NCBI RefSeq assembly: GCF_947497025.1
Contig: NZ_CANMFC010000006.1
Coordinates: forward strand, 1 to 64,000
DNA from: an uncultured Kushneria sp.
GTDB lineage: Bacteria > Pseudomonadota > Gammaproteobacteria > Pseudomonadales > Halomonadaceae
Reading direction: 5' to 3'
Length of the DNA: 64,000 nt
Below the pieces are notes generated by a model. That model worked only from the letters and a program-made list of their open reading frames with translations, ran no database searches and had not been told where the DNA came from. The translations under genes were made by a program, and so were the position numbers. Shown one piece after another: positions 34,662-43,695 of this stretch (positions within the stretch are counted from its first letter, which is position 1; each line of letters begins with the position of its first letter).

Positions 34662-34859
34662 ATGAACGTAACCTTTGCTCGCGATCTTTCTATCGAATCG
34701 GTAAAACACAAAAAAAGAGAGATTATTAAAAAAGCACGTAAGAACAGGGATATAAAAGTTATCGGCTCAGGGACTGTAGTTGTCGAATATAATGTTGACA
34801 AGGACTACTTTTCTGATATCCAGAGAAAAATAGATAAATTTTACAAGAATCAGAAGTAA
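34662..34859 (+). CDS. small basic protein of unknown function
   Basis: A 65-residue lysine-rich protein (SVKHKKREIIKKARKNRDIK, then IGSGTVVVEYNVDKDYF, then a terminal helix). Predicted helix-strand-helix, about one third charged residues, with no membrane segment. A good AAGGAG ribosome site lies 8 nt before the ATG. AT-rich codon use differs sharply from the neighbourhood, pointing to recent acquisition. The next gene begins 9 nt after its stop, so the two are likely one transcript. Confidence 0.65.
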   Translation: MNVTFARDLSIESVKHKKREIIKKARKNRDIKVIGSGTVVVEYNVDKDYFSDIQRKIDKFYKNQK

Positions 34860-34868
34860 GTAAATTCA

Positions 34869-35855
34869 GTGATCGGCATACTTATAATACCGGTGCTGAT
34901 CTGTGGCTACTTGGCTATCATTTCGCACCCAAGAGAAAAAATAAGGTTGAGTCTATACCAAGGATGGTCGCTCTACTTAAGAGCAGCCTGCTTTGGCATG
35001 TCTATATTAGCATTAAGCTTATTTTTATGGGGGTATTTTCTTCCATCTTTTGGTTTCTGGCTAGGGGATCATCTTAGTATAAAGATTTTGCCAAACAAGA
35101 AGCCTTTCGATTTGACTTCAAGTTTCTTGAGGAACTTGCTGCATGCTCAAGATGATCAAAAGAATGTTACCGAATCTAGTTTGACTATAGCATCCATATC
35201 ATTTTGGTCATTAGTAACCGGAATTATAGCTTTCTCTTTTAATAAGCTCATGGAGTGCATGGCCAGTAAGCGCCAAGCTTGGTTTTTCAGCAAATTTTTT
35301 AGTAAAAGCAAGGCTATTGAAAAAGTCTTTTGTGAAAGAGCCCCCATCGAGTATCAATTGGTTAGAATATCTGAAAAATATAAAGAAGACTTCAACTACA
35401 ATAAAGAGGTTTTATTTTATCGGCACGTGTTAGCTGAGTCTTTTAGTTCGTTGAACAAGAAAGAAAAAGAAGAAGGCAGTCTTGTTCGTGCTGAAAGATT
35501 GAATTCTATCAGGGAGGTTAAGAAGGAGCTTAAATTAAGAGCGTTGAATTATGCTCTAATAACTCTTGAAAATGGAAAAACATACATATGCCTCCCGCTC
35601 ACTATACCCCCTCCTGATGAGGAGGCTATATCTGCAAACTCTATTTCTGTCATACCTGTCATGTCTGGGTATAGAGATAATGACAAAGCTTTAAAATTTA
35701 CAACAAGGTATGATTTCGATTTACATAAGCCTTCTGACGTTGACTGCATTTCAATAGACAGAGAAAAGATTGTTACCGTTTCTGGATTCAGCTTTGAAAC
35801 CTACTATCGGCTAAATCCAGACAAAGAAAAAAGATTTGGCTTTTATAAAAAATAG
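34869..35855 (+). CDS. membrane protein of unknown function in AT-rich cassette
   Basis: A 328-residue protein starting at GTG 34869. It has three predicted helices (residues 2-18, 37-58 and about 108-125: IASISFWSLVTGIIAFSFN). These are followed by a soluble, lysine/glutamate-rich cytoplasmic part (coiled-coil-like around residues 185-225) and a beta-rich C-terminal domain ending FETYYRLNPDKEKRFGFYKK (terminal residues). I do not recognise the family. Linked to the small basic protein upstream, beside a tRNA gene; the layout (small soluble plus membrane effector-like protein) is reminiscent of accessory defence or toxin cassettes, but this is only a suggestion. Confidence 0.6.
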   Translation: MIGILIIPVLICGYLAIISHPREKIRLSLYQGWSLYLRAACFGMSILALSLFLWGYFLPSFGFWLGDHLSIKILPNKKPFDLTSSFLRNLLHAQDDQKNVTESSLTIASISFWSLVTGIIAFSFNKLMECMASKRQAWFFSKFFSKSKAIEKVFCERAPIEYQLVRISEKYKEDFNYNKEVLFYRHVLAESFSSLNKKEKEEGSLVRAERLNSIREVKKELKLRALNYALITLENGKTYICLPLTIPPPDEEAISANSISVIPVMSGYRDNDKALKFTTRYDFDLHKPSDVDCISIDREKIVTVSGFSFETYYRLNPDKEKRFGFYKK

Positions 35856-36178
35856 CTTTGCCGACTATATTAAAAAATATTAAAATAATTGCCGTTGCCT
35901 TCCCACCCCCCCTGCAATATCATTTATTTTTAATATTTTATGTTACTTAGTATCCGCGTTTGTTGGCTTAAGCTTGCGGCTCGTCTTCTTAACTTCAGGA
36001 CTCATCCGTCACGCTGCTTCGTTTACCTGACCCGTCACGAGCCAAGACGTGCACCGGGGCCATTGATTAGCAGATAACAACATCAACGCTTACACGAAGT
36101 TACGATGGCTTTTGAAACCAGTACGCCTAACGTCGAATGAAGACGTTTTGGTACTTTGAGGCGCTCATTTTTGCCCAC
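35856..36178. other. intergenic stretch between cassette and tRNA-Thr
   Basis: No gene is supported. Bases near 35870-35885 and 35923-35943 form an imperfect AT-rich inverted repeat (AAATATTAAAATAA against TTATTTTTAATATTT) that could end the cassette transcript. GC content recovers from about 35960. No copy of the tRNA 3' end was found, so an attachment repeat is not demonstrated. Confidence 0.45.
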
Positions 36179-36206
36179 AAAAAAGCCCGGCGCTTATGCG
36201 CCGGGC
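36179..36206 (-). terminator. Rho-independent terminator of tRNA-Thr
   Basis: A 9-bp GC-rich stem (GCCCGGCGC pairing with GCGCCGGGC, 36185-36206) with a 4-nt loop is followed on the minus strand by six T (complement of 36179-36184). It is 18 nt downstream of the tRNA 3' end. Confidence 0.88.
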
Positions 36207-36223
36207 CTTTAAGATTCTGCGGG

Positions 36224-36296
36224 TGCCGGTAAGTGGACTCGAACCACCGACCTACGCATTACGAATGCGTTGCTCTGCCAGCTGAGCTATACCGGC
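36224..36296 (-). tRNA. tRNA-Thr (anticodon CGU)
   Basis: On the minus strand a full cloverleaf can be folded: acceptor GCCGGTA/TACCGGC, D arm with AGCTCAGCTGG, anticodon stem ACGCA/TGCGT with loop TTCGTAA (anticodon CGT, reading ACG), and T arm with GGTTCGAGTCC. The discriminator base is A; CCA is not encoded. Confidence 0.95.
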
Positions 36297-36386
36297 GAAC
36301 CCGAGAATTATTCTAGCTATCCCTTTTTGCCCTGCCCAGTCCCTGTGGCAGAGTAGCGACTCCTTTTTCATCACGCTGAGCCCGCC

Positions 36387-36722
36387 ATGGCCCCTGTTAT
36401 GACCACCCTGCTTTTTATCGTGACGGCGCTGGCCGAGATCGTCGGCTGCTATCTGGTCTATCGCTGGTGGGTGCTGGCGAAAAGTGCCTGGTGGCTGGTG
36501 CCGGCGGCGGCGTCACTGGCGCTGTTTGCGTGGCTTTTGACCCTGCATCCAGCCGCCAGCGGGCGCATCTATGCGGCCTACGCCGGCGTTTACCTCATCA
36601 CGGCGCTGGGGTGGCTGCGTGTGGTGGATGGTCAGCCGCTGCAGCTGACCGACTATCTGGGCGGGGGCCTGGCGCTGGCCGGGGCGCTGATCATCATGGT
36701 GGGCTATTCCTCTCAGTCCTGA
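36387..36722 (+). CDS. ynfA: YnfA/UPF0060 family membrane protein
   Basis: A 111-residue, four-helix inner-membrane protein with family landmarks: [35 protein letters not shown] and a C-terminal [16 protein letters not shown]. It is related to small multidrug-resistance transporters; no firm substrate is known. A second in-frame ATG at 36399-36401 could also be the start. It is convergent with the next small gene, overlapping it by 10 nt. Confidence 0.9.
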   Translation: MAPVMTTLLFIVTALAEIVGCYLVYRWWVLAKSAWWLVPAAASLALFAWLLTLHPAASGRIYAAYAGVYLITALGWLRVVDGQPLQLTDYLGGGLALAGALIIMVGYSSQS

Positions 36723-36907
36723 TCGCGAATGAACAGATGCACCAGCAGCCATACCACCACGACGGCGAGTGCAAACACGATCACCGTCAGCCGTACCGGC
36801 AGCGGCCAGTGCATGAAGGCCGGATCATTTTGCAGCACGGCGCCAAAGAGATAGCCGCCCAGCAGTACCAGCGCCCCAAGGGCGCAGCTTCTTGTCACCA
36901 GGGTCAT
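36713..36907 (-). CDS. small two-helix membrane protein
   Basis: A 64-residue frame with two hydrophobic segments ([18 protein letters not shown] and [20 protein letters not shown]) joined by a short loop with [11 protein letters not shown]. No family is recognised with certainty. The start is at 36907 and it overlaps the end of ynfA. The hydrophobic pattern makes it a plausible real gene. Confidence 0.5.
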   Translation of the reverse strand: MTLVTRSCALGALVLLGGYLFGAVLQNDPAFMHWPLPVRLTVIVFALAVVVVWLLVHLFIRDQD

Positions 36908-37001
36908 GCCTGTCTCCTGCTACCATGAATACTCATTGCGCGGTGGGTGTCTGCCCGGCAGCCGCCTTTCCAGTGACCGTCCGTGTCAGCGCACGGTTTC
37001 C

Positions 37002-37418
37002 ATGTCTCATGATCACAAAGCCCCGAACATGACCACACCGTCTCCAGACCATAGTCGCCGACGCGCCTTCCGACCACGCTGGCAGCGCCTCGGCCGCCAT
37101 CCGGACTATCGCTTTTCGCTGGCCAATGAACGCACCTTCCTGGCATGGATTCGCACCGCACTGGCGTTCATGGCCGGCGCGGTGGGCATCTATCAGTTCG
37201 CTCCGGATATCGCCACGCCCTGGGCGCGCGAGGCAATGGCGGTGCTGCTCTCTTTGGCCGCGGCCCTGCTGTCGCTTGCGGCCTATCGCCGCTGGGCCGG
37301 TAACGAACGCGCCATGCGAAGCGACGCCGCCCTGCCCTATACGCGGCTATTACTGATTCTGGCGCTGTTTGTCACGGCCGTGGCTATTGTGCTGGGCCTG
37401 CTGCTGGTATGGGGCTAG
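37002..37418 (+). CDS. DUF202 family membrane protein (YidH-like)
   Basis: A protein of about 138 residues. A basic N-terminus is followed by the DUF202 signature RFSLANERTFLAWIRTALAF and three helices. An internal ATG at 37029 is an alternative start. It is paired with another DUF202 gene immediately downstream (4 nt gap), as with E. coli yidH-yidG. Function is not established for the family. Confidence 0.82.
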   Translation: MSHDHKAPNMTTPSPDHSRRRAFRPRWQRLGRHPDYRFSLANERTFLAWIRTALAFMAGAVGIYQFAPDIATPWAREAMAVLLSLAAALLSLAAYRRWAGNERAMRSDAALPYTRLLLILALFVTAVAIVLGLLLVWG

Positions 37419-37422
37419 CCGC

Positions 37423-37788
37423 ATGACCGAACCTGTCCGTGACCCGGGCCTTCAACCCGAGCGTACTGCACTTGCCTGGTCACGCACCGCCTTTGTAGCG
37501 CTGTTGCTCTCGGCGCTGCTGCTGCGCGGGGGGATTGTCCATCACGAACCCGGACTTGCCTGGGCCGGCATGGCGTTGCTGATCGCGACCGGCGCCATGT
37601 ATGGCTGGGCGGGGTGGCGTCTGCGCATGACGACCAGTGCCACGACAAGTGCTGCCCCGGTGACGGCCTCGGCCACCTGGGTCATGCGCGCCACGGCGCT
37701 GATTATCGCACTGGTGGGGCTGGCCGTGGCAGGCAGCGTGCTTTATCACGGCCGGCTGATTGAGCATATCAGTGCCCTTGTGCACTAA
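37423..37788 (+). CDS. DUF202 family membrane protein (YidG-like)
   Basis: A 121-residue membrane protein. It opens with DPGLQPERTALAWSRTAFVALLL (residues 7-29), the DUF202 signature, and has three helices. It is the second member of a yidH-yidG type pair, probably in one operon. The start is ATG 37423, 4 nt after the preceding stop. Confidence 0.82.
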   Translation: MTEPVRDPGLQPERTALAWSRTAFVALLLSALLLRGGIVHHEPGLAWAGMALLIATGAMYGWAGWRLRMTTSATTSAAPVTASATWVMRATALIIALVGLAVAGSVLYHGRLIEHISALVH

Positions 37789-37879
37789 AGGACGTTCAGC
37801 GTGCCATCACGGCGCTTGAACCCCGACCATCGACGGGCGTTAAATCGGGACATGTTCATTGCCGTCACGGAGCACCCTC

Positions 37880-39289
37880 ATGGCCCGGCACGTCCGTCCT
37901 GATGATATTCGCACCCGTTTTTCCCACGCCATGTCCGACATGTATCGCACCGAGGTGCCCCAGTACGGCACGCTGTTGAAGCTGGTCGCTGATATCAACG
38001 CGCAGACGCTTTATCACAACACCCGAGGTGAGGATGCCCTGACCAATCGGGGCGGCAGCGAGATGGCACGCATCGAGATCGAGCGTCACGGCGCGATTCG
38101 CCTGGGCACCCCAAACGAGCTTCACACCATGCGACGCGTGTTTGCAGTCATGGGCATGTCGCCGGTGGGCTATTACGATCTGGCGCCTGCCGGTATGCCG
38201 GTCCACGCCACCGCCTTTCGCCCGGTGGATGACGAGGCACTGGCCCGCAATCCGTTTCGGGTATTCACCTCGCTGCTGCGCCTGGAGCTGATCGAGGACG
38301 AAGACCTGCGCGCCCGGGCCGCAAACATTCTCGAGCGCCGGCAGATCTTCACCGATCGATTGATGACGCTGCTGGACCGGTTTGACAGGGAGGGCGGGCT
38401 GAATGATGAGGATGCCACCGCCTTTGTCATCGAGGCGCTGGAGACCTTTCGCTGGCACAGCTACGCCACGGTGGATGCCGAGACCTACCACGCCTTTCAC
38501 CAGGCGCACCGGCTGATCGCCGATGTGGTGTGCTTTCGCGGGCCGCATATCAACCATCTCACCCCGCGCACGCTGGACATTGATGCCACCCAGCAGGCCA
38601 TGCCGGAATGGGGCATTACGCCGAAGGCCACCATCGAAGGCCCGCCGCGGCGCCACTGTCCGATTCTTTTGCGCCAGACCAGCTTCAAGGCGCTGGAGGA
38701 GCCGATTCTCTTTCCTGCCGATGAAGGTGGAGAAAGTGGCGAAAAAAGCGGCACCCATACGGCACGCTTTGGCGAGATCGAACAGCGCGGCGCCGCGCTC
38801 ACCCGGCGCGGACGCAAGCTGTATGACCAGCTGCTGGCCGCCTCGCGTGAGGTGACCCACGGTCTGGAAGGGGAAGATCAGCAGCGCGCGCTAAGGGAGG
38901 CCTTTCAGGACTTCCCCGATGACGAGGCGACCCTGCGCCGTGAAGGGCTGGCCTGGTTTGATTATCAGCCAAACGAGGGCGCGAGCGTGACCGACGTGGA
39001 GGCACTGCCGCGTGATCGGGACGCGCTGGTCGAGGCCCTGATCACACAGGGCGTGATTCGGGCGCGGCCCATCACCTACGAGGATTTTCTGCCGGTCAGC
39101 GCTGCGGGCATCTTTCGCTCCAACCTGGGCGATAATGGTCCACAGCACTACGCCACCACCGACAGCCGCGCCGATTTTGAAGCGGCACTCGGCGTGGCGG
39201 TCGAGGACGAGTTCGCCCTGTATGAGCACCGCAGCGAGCGATCGCTGGCAAGCTGTCTAAAAGCACTGGGCCTGTCGCGCCCTGCCTGA
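37880..39289 (+). CDS. hglS: 2-oxoadipate dioxygenase/decarboxylase (DUF1338)
   Basis: A 469-residue cytosolic Fe(II) enzyme of the HglS/YdcJ family, which converts 2-oxoadipate to D-2-hydroxyglutarate in D-lysine catabolism. It has family features: YGTLLKLVADINAQTL near the N-terminus, a Glu/His-rich centre (RWHSYATVD, FRGPHINHLTPRTLDID) and the C-terminal EDFLPVSAAGIFRSNLG. The start MARHVRPDD (37880) is preferred; the frame opens seven codons earlier. It stands alone between membrane and P450 genes, so no lysine pathway partners are visible here. Confidence 0.9.
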   Translation: MARHVRPDDIRTRFSHAMSDMYRTEVPQYGTLLKLVADINAQTLYHNTRGEDALTNRGGSEMARIEIERHGAIRLGTPNELHTMRRVFAVMGMSPVGYYDLAPAGMPVHATAFRPVDDEALARNPFRVFTSLLRLELIEDEDLRARAANILERRQIFTDRLMTLLDRFDREGGLNDEDATAFVIEALETFRWHSYATVDAETYHAFHQAHRLIADVVCFRGPHINHLTPRTLDIDATQQAMPEWGITPKATIEGPPRRHCPILLRQTSFKALEEPILFPADEGGESGEKSGTHTARFGEIEQRGAALTRRGRKLYDQLLAASREVTHGLEGEDQQRALREAFQDFPDDEATLRREGLAWFDYQPNEGASVTDVEALPRDRDALVEALITQGVIRARPITYEDFLPVSAAGIFRSNLGDNGPQHYATTDSRADFEAALGVAVEDEFALYEHRSERSLASCLKALGLSRPA

Positions 39290-39482
39290 TGGCCGGGATC
39301 AGGGGCCGGAGGCAGGCCTTTGTGCCATGACATGGGCAGAAATCGGCCCATGTTGGCGCGCTTTTCAGGCAGCCTTTCTATGCTTAAAGACAAACGGGGC
39401 TGAAAGGCAGACGGGGCCATCTGCGGGTGGCTGCCCGGATGCCGCCCTGCTGATTCCCTACCTGTTGCCACAGGGGCATGCC

Positions 39483-40736
39483 ATGACCGACATTCCTGCC
39501 GAACACCGTCTGGACAGCACGCTGGATCTGATGAGCGAGGGTTATCTCTACATCGGTAATCATTGCCAGACCCACCAAAGCCCCCTCTTCAAGGCCCGCA
39601 TCCTGTTTGAAAACACGCTGTGTCTGCGCGGTGCCGAGGCGGCCCGGCTTTTCTACAACACCGAGAACTGCCGACGTGAAGGCGCCGCGCCGGTTCGTCT
39701 GCAGAAGACGCTCTTTGGCGTGGGCGGCGTTCAGGGGCTCGATGACAGTGCGCATCGTCACCGCAAGGCGATGTTCATGGATCTGATGTCACCGCAGGGT
39801 ATCGATCAACTGGCCGAGCGGGTCAATACCGAGTGGCAGCGCGCGCTGCCACAGTGGGAAGCGATGGAGGAGGTCCTGCTGTTCAAGGAGTGTCAGTTCA
39901 TTCTCTGTCGTGCCGTATGCGCCTGGGCCGGCGTGCCGCTGCCGGAGGAAGACGTCGAGCGACGCACCCATCAGCTGGCCGCGATGATCGACGGCGCCGG
40001 CACTGTCGGGCCGCGCCACTGGCAGGCGCGCCGCAGTCGCCATGACGCCGAAAACTGGATCGGGAAGCTGGTGGAGAAGATTCGCCGCGCCCCCGACGAT
40101 TACGAGGACAGTGAGACCCAAAGCGCGTTGATCCGCTTTTCACTGCACCGCGATGAGCAGGGGGAACTGCTGCCGATTCACACGGTTTCTGTTGAAATTC
40201 TCAACGTGCTGCGCCCGACGCTGGCCATATCGCGCTACATGGTCTTCATCGCCCACGCTCTGCATTGCTGGCCGGCCACCCGGCCGGATATCAACGATGA
40301 TGAGGCCGTTCACCGCTTCGTACAGGAAGTGCGCCGCTATTATCCCTTCTTTCCGGTGGCGGCCGCCCGGCTGCGTCACGATATCGAGTGGCAGGGCTAC
40401 TCACTCTCTGCCGGCACGCGCCTGCTGCTGGATCTTTACGGTACCAATCATGATCCCGGTGGCTGGGAGGCGCCCGAGACCTTCAATCCCGAGCGCTTTC
40501 TACAGCGTGAGGTGGATGCCTTCCAGCTGATCCCGCAGGGCGGCGGTGATCATCACGTCAATCATCGCTGTCCCGGTGAGTGGATTACCCTTCGCCTGAT
40601 GGAGGACACGGTCAGGCAGCTGGGCCGCATGCACTGGCAGGTGCCCGAGCAGAATCTCGAGATCGATTTAAGCGAGGTGCCGGCCCTGCCCCAGAGCGGC
40701 ATGGTCCTTCGCGAGGTGCGCGCACCTCGCGACTGA
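39483..40736 (+). CDS. CYP152-type fatty-acid peroxygenase P450
   Basis: A 417-residue cytochrome P450 resembling BS-beta/SP-alpha peroxygenases, which use H2O2 to hydroxylate fatty acids. Diagnostic features: the heme ligand Cys363 in HRCPGEWITLRLME, the LRPTLAIS helix where an Arg-Pro pair replaces the usual acid-Thr, and FGVGGVQGLDDSAH with Gln84. That position is Gln in hydroxylases and His in the OleT decarboxylase. Hydroxylation rather than alkene formation is inferred. The ATG at 39483 begins the family-length protein. No redox partner is nearby, consistent with peroxide use. Confidence 0.9.
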   Translation: MTDIPAEHRLDSTLDLMSEGYLYIGNHCQTHQSPLFKARILFENTLCLRGAEAARLFYNTENCRREGAAPVRLQKTLFGVGGVQGLDDSAHRHRKAMFMDLMSPQGIDQLAERVNTEWQRALPQWEAMEEVLLFKECQFILCRAVCAWAGVPLPEEDVERRTHQLAAMIDGAGTVGPRHWQARRSRHDAENWIGKLVEKIRRAPDDYEDSETQSALIRFSLHRDEQGELLPIHTVSVEILNVLRPTLAISRYMVFIAHALHCWPATRPDINDDEAVHRFVQEVRRYYPFFPVAAARLRHDIEWQGYSLSAGTRLLLDLYGTNHDPGGWEAPETFNPERFLQREVDAFQLIPQGGGDHHVNHRCPGEWITLRLMEDTVRQLGRMHWQVPEQNLEIDLSEVPALPQSGMVLREVRAPRD

Positions 40737-40770
40737 GCCGGCGTTCTTCGACGCTGTCAAAGCCCTGCGG

Positions 40771-41271
40771 TCAAAGCCCTGCGTAAGGGTTATTGTCGAC
40801 GGCCCCGCCCGGTATGGGGGCATCCTCGTCATCATGCACGCTGATGACCATGCAGGTGGCGATATGGCTGACCTTGTGGGAGACGCTGCCCATGAGCATG
40901 CCGCTCCAGTCGCTCAGGCCGCGGCTGCCGATGACAATGACCTCGACCTCGAGCGACTCGGCCTCATAAGCGATGATCCGTGCCGCATCGCCATGACGAC
41001 CGTGGGTTTCGATCCGGCCGGTAAAGCGGCTGCGAAGATGCGCCTGCGCTTTATCGAGGATCTCCCTGATTTCTTTTTCGGCGGTGTCGGGTGGGGAGGC
41101 CTGAATGGCCTCCTGAATACTGAGCAGACTGCCGTAGTGCAGATGCGGCAGCAGTTCACGCACATGCAAAAGGTGCAGGGTAGCGTCGGGGGACGCCAGC
41201 TGTGCCGCAATGCTGAGTGCCTTCAGGGCATGGACCGAACCATCCACGGGTACGAGCAGTGAGGTGAACAT
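40771..41271 (-). CDS. universal stress protein (UspA family)
   Basis: A 166-residue single-domain Usp. The N-terminal strand SLLVPVDGSVHALKAL and the ATP-binding loop GSRGLSDWSGMLMGSVSHKV (Gly-x2-Gly-x9-Gly-Ser) are complete, so nucleotide binding is likely. A short acidic tail follows. The start at 41271 begins the first strand; 14 upstream codons are discarded. It is transcribed alone. Confidence 0.9.
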   Translation of the reverse strand: MFTSLLVPVDGSVHALKALSIAAQLASPDATLHLLHVRELLPHLHYGSLLSIQEAIQASPPDTAEKEIREILDKAQAHLRSRFTGRIETHGRHGDAARIIAYEAESLEVEVIVIGSRGLSDWSGMLMGSVSHKVSHIATCMVISVHDDEDAPIPGGAVDNNPYAGL

Positions 41272-41412
41272 GGCGCATCCTCCAGTGGCATCGACGGCGC
41301 CGGGAGGCACCATCGGAGGCGATCAGCATGGCGCAACGCGGACCGGCTCAACTTGATCGTGATCAATTACGCCACCAATAGCGCCTGGTCTTTGGTCGTG
41401 TGTCACACGCCC

Positions 41413-42882
41413 TCAGAGCGGATCGATGCTCATCATGAGGCGGCGCTGACCGGAATCAAGTGCCGGGCTTCGATGCACCAGGCCGCCACGACCGTTTCCG
41501 CGCCAGCCACTGCCCTTGATCAGGGCCACATCGCCGGTGCCCAGACGCTCAACGGCACTTGAATCCATCACGATCTCGGGCTTGTGCGGTGACGGCGCCC
41601 CCAGTCCGCGTCGATCCAGCGCCTGCTCAGGCAGCCACTCGCTGCCCGGCCCCAGCCAGCTGGTCACCAGCCGCACGGTGACGTTGTCGCAGTGAAAGCG
41701 CGGGCACATGGTGTCTTCCAGCCGCCGCAGTCGTACCCGCAGTTCGGTCACTTCCAGCATCGAAGCCATCAGCCGGGCCAGCGTCATGACATCCTCGACG
41801 AGGGCCTCGGCGGCGGCAGGCACCGGCAGCCGTGTGCGCAGCTCGTGTTCAAACGCATTGTCCGGTGGGCCCTCCAGCGAAAGGCTCCAGCCGCGCACGC
41901 CCTGACACTGCGCCAGCACGCTGGCTTCCAGATCGGCGGGCAACGTGCGCGGGGCGATCGCGATATCCCGGTCGGCGTCAAAAATGGTGGCAAGCTCGCG
42001 GGCCATCGTCATGGCCGGCCCAGACGTTTCAACAGTACTCAACGGGGGCATAAGTCTCTCCGGCCAGGCAGGGCGAGTGTGGCGCTCACCGAGGCGGCGA
42101 TGCACCAGCCCCGCCAGCGTCATGAGCACAAAACAGATGGCGGCCAGGCTGACCATGGACGGGCCGGCCGGCGTATCGAAATGCCAGGCGATGGCCAACC
42201 CGCCATTGGCGGAGACGATGGCCACCGCCGCGGCCAGCACCGCCATGCCTTCCGGTGTGCGACTGAAGGGGCGCGCGGCGGCAGCCGGAATGATCAAAAA
42301 GGCCGCGATCAACAGCACGCCGACCACCTTGAGCGCCACGGCCACTACCACGGCCAGTGACAGGGTCAGCAACAGCTGCTCGCGACGCGGGTCGACGCCG
42401 CTGGCGCGGGCAAGATCAGGATTGAGCGTCGATATCAGCAGGCCCGACCAGCGCAGGGCGACAATCAGCACCACCAGCAGCGCCCCGCCCCAGATCAGGA
42501 TCAAGTCCTGGCGGCCGACGGCAAGAATGTCGCCGATCAGGTAACTCATCAGATCCAGCCGGGCCACCTGCACCAGCGATACTGCTACCAGCCCGAAGGC
42601 GAGTGCGGCATGCGCCATCACCCCCAGCAGCGTATCCATGGTGTAGCCGCGGTCGCTGAGCAGCGACACCACCAGCGCCATGATCAGCGCCACCACCAGA
42701 ACGCTTGCCAGCAGCGATACCGACAGCACCAGCGACAGCGCCACACCCAGCATCGCGGCATGAGCGGTGGCATCACCGAAATAGGCCATACGCCGCCACA
42801 CCACGAAGCAGCCCAGCGGGGCCGCCGCCAGCGCCACACCGGTGCCGGCCAGCGCCGCCCGTATCATGAAATCATCCAGCAT
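41413..42882 (-). CDS. znuB: ZnuB zinc permease fused to a DUF1826 domain
   Basis: A 489-residue frame in two parts. Residues 1-275 are a full ZnuB permease with about eight helices (FVVWRRMAYFGDATAHAAML, GVLLIAAFLIIPAAAAR). Residues 278-489 are a DUF1826 domain with the characteristic MCPRFHCDNVTVRLVTSWLG block, GPGSEWLPE and GLVHRSPAL. No stop separates them. An internal ATG at 42051 is preceded by GGAGAG and could also yield DUF1826 alone. The start MLDDF (42882) overlaps znuC by 11 nt. The permease moves zinc delivered by ZnuA, powered by ZnuC. Confidence 0.85.
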   Translation of the reverse strand: MLDDFMIRAALAGTGVALAAAPLGCFVVWRRMAYFGDATAHAAMLGVALSLVLSVSLLASVLVVALIMALVVSLLSDRGYTMDTLLGVMAHAALAFGLVAVSLVQVARLDLMSYLIGDILAVGRQDLILIWGGALLVVLIVALRWSGLLISTLNPDLARASGVDPRREQLLLTLSLAVVVAVALKVVGVLLIAAFLIIPAAAARPFSRTPEGMAVLAAAVAIVSANGGLAIAWHFDTPAGPSMVSLAAICFVLMTLAGLVHRRLGERHTRPAWPERLMPPLSTVETSGPAMTMARELATIFDADRDIAIAPRTLPADLEASVLAQCQGVRGWSLSLEGPPDNAFEHELRTRLPVPAAAEALVEDVMTLARLMASMLEVTELRVRLRRLEDTMCPRFHCDNVTVRLVTSWLGPGSEWLPEQALDRRGLGAPSPHKPEIVMDSSAVERLGTGDVALIKGSGWRGNGRGGLVHRSPALDSGQRRLMMSIDPL

Positions 42883-43639
42883 GGTGGCAGGCCCTTTTTT
42901 CCTGCGGGGTTTCCCGGGCGTCGTTGTCCGGCTCGGCATGACCCGATTCACTGTGACGGTAAAACGCCACCGCATCGCGCTCTTCGATGCCAAACAGCGA
43001 CTGCCAGGCGGGCGATGTGGCCACATTTTCAGGGCGCCCCTGACAGCAGATGGTGCCGTTAAGACAGATCACGCGATCCGAGGCCTTCATGACAACATGC
43101 AGCTCGTGACTGACCATCAGGACCGCACACCCCAGCTCAGTGCGCACCCGGTCAATATGACGGTAAAACTCCGCCGTGGCGCGGTGATCCAGCCCCTGGT
43201 TGGCTTCATCGAGCACCAAAAGTCCGGGGCGCTCCAACAGCGCCCGAGCCAGCAGCACCTTCTGCAGCTGTCCGCCCGAAAGTGCCGAGAGCTGCTGCCT
43301 GGCCAGATCATTGGCGCCGGCACTGGAAAGCGCCGCCTCGATCTCGCCACGACGGCGACGATGCGGCAGCGCCATGAACCGAGCGACCGTCATGGGCAGA
43401 GTCGGATCGATCTGCAGACGCTGAGGTACATAGCCGATAGTCAGATGCTCGCCTCGTGTGATCCGCCCGCGGGAAGGTTCAAGCGCGCCGATGATGATGC
43501 GCAGCAGGGTGGATTTCCCCGAGCCGTTGGGCCCCACGATGGTCACGATCTCACTTTGGCCGAGCGCAAGGCTCACATCATTGAGGATGACGTTGCCATT
43601 TCGGACCACACCGATATCTTCAAGCGTTAACAGGGACAT
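42872..43639 (-). CDS. znuC: ZnuC zinc ABC transporter ATPase
   Basis: A 255-residue ABC ATPase. Walker A is GPNGSGKST, the signature is LSGGQLQKVLLARALL, Walker B is LLVLDEANQG and the switch His lies in MVSHELH. The Q-loop lies in IGYVPQRL. It ends with an acidic/His tail (RHSESGHAEPDNDARE) often seen in ZnuC. The start MSLLTLED at 43639 is chosen. It is first in the znuCB operon, divergent from znuA across a Zur-like site. Confidence 0.94.
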   Translation of the reverse strand: MSLLTLEDIGVVRNGNVILNDVSLALGQSEIVTIVGPNGSGKSTLLRIIIGALEPSRGRITRGEHLTIGYVPQRLQIDPTLPMTVARFMALPHRRRRGEIEAALSSAGANDLARQQLSALSGGQLQKVLLARALLERPGLLVLDEANQGLDHRATAEFYRHIDRVRTELGCAVLMVSHELHVVMKASDRVICLNGTICCQGRPENVATSPAWQSLFGIEERDAVAFYRHSESGHAEPDNDARETPQEKRACHHAG

Positions 43640-43695
43640 GCGTCCTCCTGGCGGTAACAAAGGGACGGCGCTTGTCAGGTCATACGCCAGCCGTT

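Noticed and set aside
34324-36296. Integration of the AT-rich cassette by a tRNA-targeting integrase
   Set aside because: No integrase gene and no repeat of the tRNA 3' end were found, so only proximity can be stated.
37865-38860. Long minus-strand frame antisense to hglS (331 codons), and similar long antisense frames over uxaA, GH3 and egtB
   Set aside because: These are shadows of GC-rich genes: codon pattern and protein families support only the sense frames.
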